Assembly: GCF_900129885.1 (NCBI RefSeq)
Contig: NZ_FQXE01000001.1
Location: 310,001 to 374,000 of the forward strand
Direction of reading: 5' to 3'
DNA: 64,000 nucleotides
DNA from: Pollutimonas bauzanensis
GTDB taxonomy: Bacteria; Pseudomonadota; Gammaproteobacteria; Burkholderiales; Burkholderiaceae_B
Every line of letters starts with the position of its first letter. The first letter of the stretch is position 1. The position numbers and the translations under genes were made by a program. The notes below the pieces were generated by a model, which worked only from the letters and a program-made list of their open reading frames with translations, was not told where the DNA came from and ran no database searches. This document shows, one piece after another, positions 17,259 to 25,357 of this stretch.

Positions 17259-17939
17259 GTGAGTAATGCCGCCCTCAAAGAGTATTCCACCAAGCAAGCA
17301 ACCGAGAAGGCTGAACGCGCGCTATCGAGCGCAGCGGGGGCTGCCACGTATGCAGAAGGGGTGGAATTGCTGCTGGAAATGTCGGACGAACAACTTGGCC
17401 GCCGTCTGAAGTCTCGTATTTCGAAGTTCAGGCGGCTGCTGTCATCATCCACGCTGCTCTCAGAAGACGATTCGGCACGAGGCGGTGGGACAGTCATCGC
17501 TCCTCTGGACAAACAACTCGGCACACCGTTGCTCGGGGAGGACACGGTCTCGATCCAAGCTTTGTCAGAACAGGCCCAACGCAATCGGCGAGCGCTGGTA
17601 AGAAAGAAAGCGCTCATTTCCAGTGCGCAATTGTGGCAGGCGCTCTCGCTCACGCGCCAGGCGGTCAGCGCCGCGACGCGCAGCGGGCGGCTATTTACGG
17701 TCGACGTGGAGGGCGACGTCTACTACCCCGCCTTCTTCGCCGACGGGTCGGTGGATCGTGCGACGCTGGAGAAAGTTTCCAGGCAACTCGGCCGCCTGCC
17801 GGGTTGGACGAAATGGGATTTCTTCACCTCGGCGCGAGGCTCGCTGAGCGGGATGAGTGCATTGGATGCGCTTCGTAAAGGCAAGGTGGATGATGTCATG
17901 CGCAGCGCCAAAGCTTTCGCCGAAGAGGCATCGCGTTGA
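17259..17939 (+). CDS. Antitoxin partner of the RES-domain toxin
   Basis: A 226-residue protein starting with GTG, five bases after a strong AAGGAGGT. Residues 120-165 (SAQLWQALSLTRQAVSAATR, then GRLFTVDVEGDVYYPAFFAD) look like a DNA-binding part. The end, LSGMSALDALRKGKVDDVMR, recalls the toxin-binding region of Xre/MbcA/ParS (DUF2384) antitoxins. The N-terminal 100 residues are low in recognisable features. It is longer than usual RES antitoxins (about 130-150 residues). Its TGA overlaps the TTG start of the RES gene. The antitoxin role is inferred from position and this C-terminal similarity. Confidence 0.65.
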   Translation: MSNAALKEYSTKQATEKAERALSSAAGAATYAEGVELLLEMSDEQLGRRLKSRISKFRRLLSSSTLLSEDDSARGGGTVIAPLDKQLGTPLLGEDTVSIQALSEQAQRNRRALVRKKALISSAQLWQALSLTRQAVSAATRSGRLFTVDVEGDVYYPAFFADGSVDRATLEKVSRQLGRLPGWTKWDFFTSARGSLSGMSALDALRKGKVDDVMRSAKAFAEEASR

Positions 17940-18541
17940 CGCTGCAAGGGCCGTCGGTCGATTTTTCGTCGCTCGATTTGCCGGTGATTGCCATCGGTCC
18001 GGCGAGGCTCTTTCGGATCAGCCGCCACAAAAGTGGCGAACCTCATTTTGGCAAATCCGGGTTGAACCGCTACGACGACCCCCGCCATACGCTTGCGCCT
18101 GCACGGCGGTTTGGAACATGCTACTTTGGACTGACCTTGCAATGCGCTTTCGCCGAAACGGTTTTGCATGATCGGGTCGCACACCGTGGGGCATTTTCCT
18201 TGCCATTGGCCGAGTTGGACAGACAGGTGGTACGATTCACTGGCACGCCCCTGCAGTTAGCGAACCTTACGGGCGCTCATCTCAAGCGATTGGGCGCGGA
18301 CGGTTCGCTTTCCACCATCTTGCCCTACGATCTTCCACAGGCTTGTTCGTTGGCTGTCCACGACCATCCTGCAAAGGTCGATGGCTTTCTCTACGTTTCG
18401 CGCCACCTCAATAATGAATGCGCCGTCGTCGTCTTCGACCGTACCCGCAAGCGATTTGCCCAAAGCCCACACACCACACCGTTGACTACCTATCCCGGCT
18501 CAGCCGATGTATTCCGGCTATTTCGCATTCAACCGTACTAG
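17936..18541 (+). CDS. RES-domain toxin (NAD+-degrading type)
   Basis: A 201-residue protein with the RES fold: RLFRISRHKSGEPHF near residue 25, then GLNRYDDP and CYFGLTLQCAFAETVLHDR, which contain the Arg, Tyr and Glu positions of the family. RES toxins such as MbcT degrade NAD+. It starts with TTG, overlapping the antitoxin stop by three bases, so translation is coupled. It appears full length. The third letter of the acronym (Ser, C-terminal) is probably in RFAQSPHTT near residue 178. Confidence 0.83.
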   Translation: MTLQGPSVDFSSLDLPVIAIGPARLFRISRHKSGEPHFGKSGLNRYDDPRHTLAPARRFGTCYFGLTLQCAFAETVLHDRVAHRGAFSLPLAELDRQVVRFTGTPLQLANLTGAHLKRLGADGSLSTILPYDLPQACSLAVHDHPAKVDGFLYVSRHLNNECAVVVFDRTRKRFAQSPHTTPLTTYPGSADVFRLFRIQPY

Positions 18542-18578
18542 CACGCCAACTCCTCATCTCGCACCATGGCTCCCTGGC

Positions 18579-18621
18579 GACGAAAAGCAGGGATTTTCAT
18601 TGATAGGCGGAAATGCCGGCA
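18579..18621 (+). repeat. Dispersed repeat, copy C
   Basis: The 26-bp core (18579-18604) is identical to copy A. The next 17 bases differ from copy A at only a few positions, and the bases before it match copy B. It starts 38 bases after the RES toxin gene. Confidence 0.8.
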
Positions 18622-18672
18622 GGGCCGCAAAATATGGCGCAGTGGCGCCAGCCGCCCCGCGATCCCGGCCGA

Positions 18673-18813
18673 TCAGCGCGCCCAGCTCTCGATGTGCAGA
18701 TCTGCCATTTGACGAATGGCTTGGTCGCTTGTCACCAGCACGGCATCCAGGCTTGCGGCATGCGTAGCGATCAGCAGGTCCAAGGGGCCCAATATCCTGC
18801 CCGCCCTGGCCAT
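18673..18813 (-). pseudogene. vapC: VapC-type PIN toxin, C-terminal fragment
   Basis: The last 46 residues (GRILGPLDLLIATHAASLDA, VLVTSDQAIRQM, LHIESWAR) match the end of VapC PIN-domain toxins, including the late Asp of the active site in GPLDLLIA. The first 85 or so residues are absent; the match stops exactly where a piece of an AlaX gene begins on the other strand. No vapB is nearby. Confidence 0.75.
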
Positions 18814-18870
18814 CAGACATTGTTCTATCCAGGCGGTGGGGGACAGCCGGGAGACATCGGCGATCGATGA
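18814..18870 (+). pseudogene. Small AlaX-like fragment
   Basis: The plus strand encodes QTLFYPGGGGQPGDIGD, the N-terminal signature of AlaX-type tRNA editing proteins, then stops. It is the same motif that is frameshifted in the larger AlaX pseudogene at 8874. The two differ in sequence, so they are two gene copies or two independent fragments. Confidence 0.65.
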
Positions 18871-18877
18871 ACACCCT

Positions 18878-19660
18878 CTAGTCGAGACGGACGATTTCCT
18901 TGTGTTCCGTGCTGCGGCCGGTATCTTCCGTCCACTTGAAGCGCATGTCGCCCCCCCGCTGGGGCGCCACGTCAAATCGCAGGTAGGGATTGACGGCGAG
19001 CGAGCGGTGATATCTGGCCTTGACCAGGGGCCTGCCGTCCAGTGTCGCCTCGAAAGTCTCGATGATTCGCTGTGGCGGCGTATTGCCCTGAGCATCTTTT
19101 GCCAGACCCGTCGCCATGGGATGGCTGATCATGGTCAGCACTTCGCCAGAAGCCCCTGCTTGCCAGCTTCTGGGCATGCGGACCCGCGCTTTCATCTCCT
19201 CGGATCGGTCGGATTGAGCAGGCGCGATACAGCCGCTGGTGGTGACACGCACTTCGCGTTCCGCGATGAAGATCCGGCCGTCGCTGCCATGCGCCACCAC
19301 GATCACCGTCTGCGATTCGCTCAGGCGGATGCGGGTGGCGATATTCAGCGTAGCGACCTCCGGCCCGAAATCGAATGCCGCCACTTCAGGGGTGGGGTTG
19401 CGTGGCGCAAAAATTTCGAGATGCCGTATGGGCGCCGCGATGAGCCTCTTGTCGGACTTGATCTCCAGCGGAACGGCAGAGCCATCTTCCGCGACCAGCG
19501 GCAAGCCGATGAGCAGGCCGCCGGTCAACACGGTCGCGTCGCCTATATGGTTGCGGACGGCGGCCACTTGACGCCAGGTCTGCGCGCGCGCAGGCGGGGA
19601 CGCGAGCAGCGCGCCGCTTGCGCCGGCGAGCGCAAACCGCAGCACGGCGCGGCGCGTCAT
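18878..19660 (-). CDS. Fused SoxYZ sulfur carrier protein
   Basis: About 260 residues: a Tat-type signal (MTRRAVLRFALAGASGALLA), a SoxY-like domain to about residue 150, and a SoxZ-like domain from about 165 (KARVRMPRSWQAGASGEVLT to RFDVAPQRGGDMRFKWTED). SoxYZ carries sulfur intermediates on a SoxY cysteine in the periplasm. Here the cysteine is in VRVTTSGCIAP at the end of the SoxY part, not in the usual GGCGG tail, so the swinging arm is altered or internal. Upstream ATGs at 19687 and 19699 are possible starts. It is the last gene after cytochrome c, fccB and a YeeE-type transporter. Confidence 0.85.
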   Translation of the reverse strand: MTRRAVLRFALAGASGALLASPPARAQTWRQVAAVRNHIGDATVLTGGLLIGLPLVAEDGSAVPLEIKSDKRLIAAPIRHLEIFAPRNPTPEVAAFDFGPEVATLNIATRIRLSESQTVIVVAHGSDGRIFIAEREVRVTTSGCIAPAQSDRSEEMKARVRMPRSWQAGASGEVLTMISHPMATGLAKDAQGNTPPQRIIETFEATLDGRPLVKARYHRSLAVNPYLRFDVAPQRGGDMRFKWTEDTGRSTEHKEIVRLD

Positions 19661-19759
19661 GAAATAAGCCTTGTCGGGCTCGGTCATGCAAGGAGTCATC
19701 AGGTCATACGCGAAAATCTCGCGCTCCGTGTAAGGCGGTATCCCGGGCGGGCCAGCTGT

Positions 19760-20797
19760 TTATAGGGTGGGGGAAACATCGGCACCCGGCCCTGACGCGC
19801 GCTGCCATGCGAGGCGCGCGCCGATTACGATGGCGAGCGCCGAAATCATGGAACTATAGGCCAGGGTGGACAGGCCTGTCAGCCCCTGGCCGATCGAACA
19901 GCCGAACGCCAGCGCACCGCCCGCGCCCATCAGGACACCGCCCGCCATATGGCGCCGCATCTGGCGCGCCGACTCGAAACCCTCGAGCCTGCACCGGCCA
20001 CGCAGGATGGCGGCAAGCAAAGAGCCGGCCAGCGCGCCCAGCACCACGGTCACGCCGAACCGCAAGCTCATGCCGCTGGCTATCATTGCATACTGGATGG
20101 TGTCGCCGATGGGCGCGATGAACGTCAGCGATGCCACGGGCACCGGTTCGAAGTCGTCGGCCCCCAGCCAGCCGGTGGCAAGCCAGCCTGCCACGACCAG
20201 CAGGCCGACGACGGCCCCGCCGGCCAGGTCCGCGGCGCGCCGCCCCGATTCGCGCGACCGGAAGGCAAAGCATGCAAGCGCCGCCGCCACGCCCCAAACC
20301 ACCAGGGACCGCGGCAGGCCGCCGGGCACGGCGATCGAAGACGGGGTAACACTGGTCAATTCCGACACCCACACACGCAGCGGCGCGACGATGCCCGTAA
20401 GCGTCATGTAGGCGCCGATGCCCAGGCACAGCAGCACGACGAAGGACCTGAGATTACCCTGGCCCAGCAATACCAGCGCGCGGGCGCCGCAACCGTTGGC
20501 CAAGCCCATGCCATAGCCGAACATCAGCCCTCCCAAGGGCAGCAGCAGCCAGGAGAACGAAGGCATCATATACAGCGACTGGCCGAGGTCCACCAGGCCC
20601 GCCGCCGCAACCGCGTGCGTGCCTATCAGCGCGATGGCCAGCGCCAACGCGAAGGCGTGGAGCTTGTAGCCGGCGCGGCCCGACCAATATTCGGCGAGGC
20701 CGCGTTGCAGGCAGAATCCGCTCGCCTGGCCGCAGGCGCCGAAAACCAGGCCTATGGCCAGCCCCGCCCAGAGCGCAAGTTCAAGTGGCGACAGCAT
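19760..20797 (-). CDS. YeeE/YedE-family sulfur transporter
   Basis: A 345-residue membrane protein from the ATG at 20797 (MLSPLELALW), with about ten helices. Family cysteine motifs are visible: FGACGQASGFCLQRG near residue 20, GMGLANGCGARALVLLGQGN near residue 95, and GGALAFGCSIGQGLTGLST near residue 300. These match YeeE/TsuA-type proteins that move thiosulfate or related sulfur species across the inner membrane. It lies between fccB and soxYZ on the same strand, which supports a sulfur role; import versus export of the product is not decided. Confidence 0.88.
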   Translation of the reverse strand: MLSPLELALWAGLAIGLVFGACGQASGFCLQRGLAEYWSGRAGYKLHAFALALAIALIGTHAVAAAGLVDLGQSLYMMPSFSWLLLPLGGLMFGYGMGLANGCGARALVLLGQGNLRSFVVLLCLGIGAYMTLTGIVAPLRVWVSELTSVTPSSIAVPGGLPRSLVVWGVAAALACFAFRSRESGRRAADLAGGAVVGLLVVAGWLATGWLGADDFEPVPVASLTFIAPIGDTIQYAMIASGMSLRFGVTVVLGALAGSLLAAILRGRCRLEGFESARQMRRHMAGGVLMGAGGALAFGCSIGQGLTGLSTLAYSSMISALAIVIGARLAWQRASGPGADVSPTL

Positions 20798-20810
20798 CAA
20801 TTTGGATGGC

Positions 20811-22106
20811 TCAGCTGCGCGTTCCCCAAGTGTCGAAGGCAATGGCGCTGTACCATGCCGCGCCATACTCGGCTTCGAGCTTGCGGAAATTGTCGTCCGC
20901 CTCCTTGGGGCTGACCCCGCCCGATGCTTCCGCCAGCTTGCCGTCCTTCAGCTTATAAAGGTGCGCGACGGAGATCCCGTAGTCAGGCGCGATCAGGCTG
21001 TAGCAGGTATTGGCGAAAGAGGCTTGCGCCGGCGGCTTGCCGGCCAGCGCGTTTACGATGGCGGCCGCCGCCACCTTGGCCTGGGCGTTGGCGGAGAAGC
21101 CCGACTTGGGCATGGGCGCCGCAACGGTGGCATCGCCCACCACGTAGATGCCGGCGATGAGCTCGGATTCGAAAGTCTGGTGATTGACCGGCACCCAGCC
21201 GCTCTGGTTGGTCACGCCCGCCTGCTCGGCAATCGCGCCTGCCTTCTGCGGCGGGATGATATTGAGCACGTCTGCGGTATGGATATGGCCGAACTCGGTC
21301 TCGACAGAGCGCTGCTTGGCATCCACGCGAACGACTTTGCCGTCCTTGGCCAGCGGCACCCACTCGATCAGGTCGCCGTAGAACCGTTCCCAGCCCGCCT
21401 GGAATAGCCCCTGTTTGGAGAACGCATCCTTGGAATCCAGGATCAGGATCTTTGATTTGGGCTTATTGCGCTTCAGGTAGTGCGCCACCATGCTGACCCG
21501 CTCGTAGGGCCCCGGCGGGCAGCGGAAGGGGTTGGCCGGAGCCGCCATCAGAAAGGTGCCGCCGTCCGGCATGGCTTCCAGCTGTTTCCTGAGCAGGACG
21601 GATTGTTTGCCCGCCTTCCAGGCATGCGGCGCCAGCGCCGAGGCTGCCTCATCGTAGCCCTCCAGCGCGTTCCAGCGAAAGTCGATGCCGGGCGACAGCA
21701 GCAGCTTGTCATAGCTCAATACCCGGCCCGCCGCGAGGCTGACTTTTCTTGCGCCCGCATCCACGCCCGAGGCGTGATCGTGGATGACATTCACGCCCAG
21801 GGCACGCAGCTCGGCAAAACCGTGGCCTTGTTGTTCAAAGGTGCGCAGCCCGCCCAGATACAGGTTGCTGAAGGGGCAGGTGTAGTAGGTCTTGGACGGC
21901 TCGACCAGCGTGACCTCGATGGCCGGATTGCGCCGCTTGATGTACTTGGCCGCGGTGGCGCCGCCGAATCCGCCGCCGATTACCACCACGCGGCCCGCCG
22001 ACGCACGCGCATGGCCCGCTACGGAAAACAGCAGGGCCCCGGCGGCGCTTGCCTTGCCGACACGGGCCAGCCACTGGCGGCGCGAAAATGTTTTTGAGCT
22101 ATTCAT
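20811..22106 (-). CDS. fccB: Sulfide dehydrogenase flavoprotein subunit (flavocytochrome c type)
   Basis: A 431-residue periplasmic FAD protein. The Tat signal is [20 protein letters not shown]. The FAD-binding motif is [19 protein letters not shown] near residue 40. Redox cysteines lie in [12 protein letters not shown] and, later, in FANTCYSLI near residue 360. [19 protein letters not shown] is the second FAD motif. FccB oxidises sulfide and passes electrons to cytochrome c. The cytochrome gene lies just upstream, ending 2 bases before this ATG. I chose 22106 because the open frame upstream overlaps that gene. Confidence 0.92.
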   Translation of the reverse strand: MNSSKTFSRRQWLARVGKASAAGALLFSVAGHARASAGRVVVIGGGFGGATAAKYIKRRNPAIEVTLVEPSKTYYTCPFSNLYLGGLRTFEQQGHGFAELRALGVNVIHDHASGVDAGARKVSLAAGRVLSYDKLLLSPGIDFRWNALEGYDEAASALAPHAWKAGKQSVLLRKQLEAMPDGGTFLMAAPANPFRCPPGPYERVSMVAHYLKRNKPKSKILILDSKDAFSKQGLFQAGWERFYGDLIEWVPLAKDGKVVRVDAKQRSVETEFGHIHTADVLNIIPPQKAGAIAEQAGVTNQSGWVPVNHQTFESELIAGIYVVGDATVAAPMPKSGFSANAQAKVAAAAIVNALAGKPPAQASFANTCYSLIAPDYGISVAHLYKLKDGKLAEASGGVSPKEADDNFRKLEAEYGAAWYSAIAFDTWGTRS

Positions 22107-22108
22107 GT

Positions 22109-22486
22109 TTAGTGGCCCCTTTTGCCGGACTGGGATGGAGACTGGGATGGGGCTTGCGACCTGACTTGCGAGAAATGGCGGGCAAGCGCGTTGAGCTCGT
22201 CGTCGCTGAAACCCCGGACGAGCCGATTCATGATCGTCGTGTTGGCCGGTGGCGCATCCGACTTGAATGCCTGCAACTGGCTGCTCAGGATGGCCTCGGG
22301 CCGTCCGGCGATCGAGGGAATGCCGCCAGGCGAGCGCCCGTCCGTCCCGTGGCAATTGGCACAGGCGGCCGCCAGAACCGTTACGTCGAATGTCGATTCA
22401 GCCGCCGCCGCGGGCAGCGGCGCGGCCCCTGCCAGGAGGGCTGACAGCAGGGCGCCCGCGCGCGCCGTTCTGAAAGCTGTACGCAT
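22109..22486 (-). CDS. c-type cytochrome, FccA-like
   Basis: A 125-residue protein with a signal peptide ([20 protein letters not shown]), one haem site (CANCHG) near residue 42, and distal Met candidates around [11 protein letters not shown]. It precedes fccB in the same operon and is the likely electron acceptor of the sulfide dehydrogenase. It has one haem, unlike the two-haem FccA of purple sulfur bacteria. The Ser/Gln-rich tail ([15 protein letters not shown]) is of low complexity. Confidence 0.87.
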   Translation of the reverse strand: MRTAFRTARAGALLSALLAGAAPLPAAAAESTFDVTVLAAACANCHGTDGRSPGGIPSIAGRPEAILSSQLQAFKSDAPPANTTIMNRLVRGFSDDELNALARHFSQVRSQAPSQSPSQSGKRGH

Positions 22487-22666
22487 AATTTTCCCTTGTT
22501 CAGTCAGTAGTAAGGTAACGCATGGTAACGAAACGGCGCTGCGATTCAAACGACCTTTTACGCTCGTACTTATGACCGTAAGGAATTTGCAATGGTTTTC
22601 CAGCGGGCTGCCGCCTTGCGTGGTTGCCGGTAAGATGTAGGCATCGCAATTCCTCTGGATGACCCG

Positions 22667-24136
22667 ATGACCGCCGCCTGCGCCCGCGCCACGCCCGGCC
22701 CCTGCACCGACATACCGGCGCGCCTGGACCGCCTGCCGTGGTCGGCGTGGCATTGGCGCGTCGTGATCGCGCTTGGCGTGGCCTGGGTGCTCGATGGCCT
22801 CGAAGTCACGCTCGTGGGCTCGTTCGGCAGCATTCTCGAGCGGCCGGAAACATTGGGGCTGAGCGCCGCCCAGGTCGGCTGGGCGGGTTCGCTCTATATC
22901 GCCGGCGCGGTGATCGGCGCACTGGTTTTCGGCCGCTCGGCCGACGTGCTAGGCCGCAAGAAGCTTTTTCTCATCACGCTGACCGTCTATATGATCGCCA
23001 CCCTGGCGACGGGGTTCGCGACCCAGGCCTGGTTCTTCGCCCTGTGCCGCTTCGCCACCGGGCTGGGGATAGGCGGGGAATACGCGGCGATCAATTCCGC
23101 CATCGACGAACTGGTGCCGGCGCGCGTGCGCGGCCGCGTCAGCCTGGCGATTAACGGCAGCTTCTGGGTGGGCGCGGCCCTGGGCGCGGGCTTGAGCCTG
23201 GTGGTGCTGGACGAAGCCATCGTGCCGGTCGAATGGGGCTGGCGGCTGGGATTCATCCTGGGGGCGGTGCTGGCCCTGGCCATCGTGCTGGTTCGCCGCG
23301 ACGTGCCCGAGAGCCCGCGGTGGCTGCTCGTGCATGGCCGGGCCGAGGAAGCCGAGCGCATCGTCGCCGACATCGAAGCCCGCGTCGCGGCCCGGCATGG
23401 CGCGCTGCCGCCGGTGCCCAGGGATGCCCGGGTCCGACTGGGCGCCCGCATCGCGCCCCGCCTGGGTGAAATCGTGCATGTGTTCCTGCACATGTACCGG
23501 CGCCGCAGCGCCGTGGCCCTTGCCCTGATGGTGTCGCAGGCGTTTTTCTATAACGCCATCTTCTTCACCTATGCGCTGGTGCTGACGCGCTTCTACGGCG
23601 TGCCCGACAACCGCGTGGGGCTTTACATCTTTCCGTTCGCGCTGGGCAATGTCCTGGGCCCATTGGTGCTGGGGCCGCTATTCGACCGGGTGGGACGGCG
23701 CAAGATGATCGCCCTCACCTACATACTGGCAGGCGTAGGGCTCGCGCTGACGGGATGGGCTTTCCTGGAGGGCTGGCTGGATGCCCGCGGCCAGGCGCTA
23801 TGCTGGTCGGTGGTTTTCTTCCTGGCCTCGGCGGCGGCCAGCTCGGCGTATCTCACGGTCAGCGAGGTCTTCCCGCTGGAAATGCGGGCGCTGGCGATTT
23901 CCCTGTTCTATGCGGCCGGAACAGGGGCCGGAGGCGTCGTCGGGCCGGTGCTTTTCGGCGCCCTGATAGAAAGCGGCCAGCCCGCCGCGGTCGCCGGGGG
24001 CTATGCTTTCGGCGCGGCCCTGGTCATTGCCGCGGGCTTTATCGCGCTGCGCTACGCCGTCGATGCGGAGCGCCGTTCGCTCGAAGACATCGCCGCGCCC
24101 CTGACCTCTACGCCGCGGCGGGCGCAAGACCGCTAA
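22667..24136 (+). CDS. Major-facilitator transporter (sugar/aromatic-acid porter type)
   Basis: A 489-residue protein with twelve hydrophobic segments and MFS signatures: GRSADVLGRKKLFL between helices 2 and 3, RFATGLGIGGEYAAINSAID, PESPRWLLVHGRAEEAERIV after helix 6, and DRVGRRKMIALTY between helices 8 and 9. It is divergent from the fcc-sox cluster and convergent with a methyltransferase gene. The substrate is unknown; similar proteins carry organic acids or sugars. Confidence 0.85.
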   Translation: MTAACARATPGPCTDIPARLDRLPWSAWHWRVVIALGVAWVLDGLEVTLVGSFGSILERPETLGLSAAQVGWAGSLYIAGAVIGALVFGRSADVLGRKKLFLITLTVYMIATLATGFATQAWFFALCRFATGLGIGGEYAAINSAIDELVPARVRGRVSLAINGSFWVGAALGAGLSLVVLDEAIVPVEWGWRLGFILGAVLALAIVLVRRDVPESPRWLLVHGRAEEAERIVADIEARVAARHGALPPVPRDARVRLGARIAPRLGEIVHVFLHMYRRRSAVALALMVSQAFFYNAIFFTYALVLTRFYGVPDNRVGLYIFPFALGNVLGPLVLGPLFDRVGRRKMIALTYILAGVGLALTGWAFLEGWLDARGQALCWSVVFFLASAAASSAYLTVSEVFPLEMRALAISLFYAAGTGAGGVVGPVLFGALIESGQPAAVAGGYAFGAALVIAAGFIALRYAVDAERRSLEDIAAPLTSTPRRAQDR

Positions 24137-24167
24137 CTGCGCGCGGACCGCGGTTTCCTTGCCCAGG

Positions 24168-24959
24168 TCATTCAGCGAGCTTGACGGTGTGGAAAGCGGC
24201 GGTTTCATAGGGAACCGTCACGACCGGCTTGCCGCGCAGCGCCGGCTGCGCGGCAATCAATGCCCTTACCTGCCCGTCGATTTCCGCCCGTTCCCGCGGC
24301 GCCAGCGCCGCGATAAAGCTGGTCGACGCGACTCTGTTGATGATGACGTCTTCAGGCGCGCCGGTATGGCCGTGTGAAAAATGTTCTTCATGCAGCGGGC
24401 CAAATCCCGGAAACGGGAATGCGCTGCGCCATGCGCCCGTGTAGTAGCGCGGCGTATCGCCTTCGGCCTGGTTGACGATCCGGTCGAGTTGCGCCACCCA
24501 CTCGACGCGCGCGTCCCGCATGTTCCAGACCAGCCCCAGCTTGCCGCCTGGTTTCAGGACGCGGCGGATTTCGGCAAGCGCCTCGGCGCCTGCAAACCAG
24601 TGAAAGGCCTGCGCGCAGACCACGGCGTCCGCCGATGCGTCGGGCAAGCCCATGGATTGCGCCGTGCCGGCGAGGGCCTGGACCTGCGGCAGCGCCTCCG
24701 ACAGCTTTTCGCGCATTTGCGCCACCGGTTCGATGGCAATCACCCGCGCGCCGGTCGCCGCCAGGCGATGGGTGAATTTTCCCGTGCCGGCGCCGAGATC
24801 CACGACCGTCTTTCCGGCTTGGAGACCCAGGGAATCGCGCAGCCAGTCCGCGACTCCGGGCGGATAATCCGGCCGGCCGCGGGCATAAGTGTCGGCCGCC
24901 GCCGTATAGCCATCCGCCGCGGCATGGTGTATGGCTTGCTGTGTTTTTTCGATCGGCAT
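24168..24959 (-). CDS. SAM-dependent methyltransferase (methyltransferase 11 type)
   Basis: About 263 residues from the ATG at 24959 (MPIEKTQQAIHHAAADGY). Motif I is VVDLGAGTGKFTHRLA near residue 54, followed by IAIEPVAQMREKL, ADAVVCAQAFHWF and LKPGGKLGLVWNMRD. The AQAFHWF piece is common in fungal and bacterial small-molecule methyltransferases. The substrate is unknown. It converges with the MFS gene, with a short intergenic gap. Confidence 0.85.
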   Translation of the reverse strand: MPIEKTQQAIHHAAADGYTAAADTYARGRPDYPPGVADWLRDSLGLQAGKTVVDLGAGTGKFTHRLAATGARVIAIEPVAQMREKLSEALPQVQALAGTAQSMGLPDASADAVVCAQAFHWFAGAEALAEIRRVLKPGGKLGLVWNMRDARVEWVAQLDRIVNQAEGDTPRYYTGAWRSAFPFPGFGPLHEEHFSHGHTGAPEDVIINRVASTSFIAALAPRERAEIDGQVRALIAAQPALRGKPVVTVPYETAAFHTVKLAE

Positions 24960-25157
24960 GATGCTCCTTTCAATTGCTGTTTGCCGAGTCAGGGCATCGG
25001 CGCCGGCGGCCAGCGCTTGTGTCGAGCCTTGTTGTTGGCGCACTACATCCTGGTCCCGCGCTGTTGCGACCCGTGTCGGCGGCTTGTTAAAATATCACGT
25101 CAGGCTTTTGCCCGTCAGCAAAATTCTCTCTTCACTCATCACCCAGGGAGGCGTTCC

Positions 25158-25287
25158 ATGTCCACAACGCAGAGCGTCATTCCTCACGGCACCGCGCGGC
25201 CTTAAGTCGCCACTCGCCTGGGCGGGCCGCTGCCCGCCTGCGCAATACCCAGACTGCCGCAAGCCCGCGCCGGAATCTTTCCGGCGC
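25158..25287 (+). promoter_or_regulatory. Leader with a 15-codon open frame and two stem-loops upstream of the ABC transporter
   Basis: A GGGAGG site six bases before an ATG opens a 15-residue frame (MSTTQSVIPHGTARP, 25158-25205). Two perfect hairpins follow: GGCGGGC/GCCCGCC (25221-25238) and GCGCCGGAA/TTCCGGCGC (25267-25287). The transporter starts 70 bases later. A translated leader that affects downstream folding is possible but only inferred. Confidence 0.45.
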
Positions 25288-25357
25288 TGCTCGAAGTCTC
25301 TTTTCGTTTCCCAACCAATGGAACCCTGGAACGCCTGGCGTCTCCGGGGAGCGGTAA

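Noticed and set aside
24381-25205. A 274-codon plus-strand frame across the methyltransferase.
   Set aside because: It is antisense to a clear methyltransferase; only its last 15 codons have a ribosome site and are reported as a leader frame.
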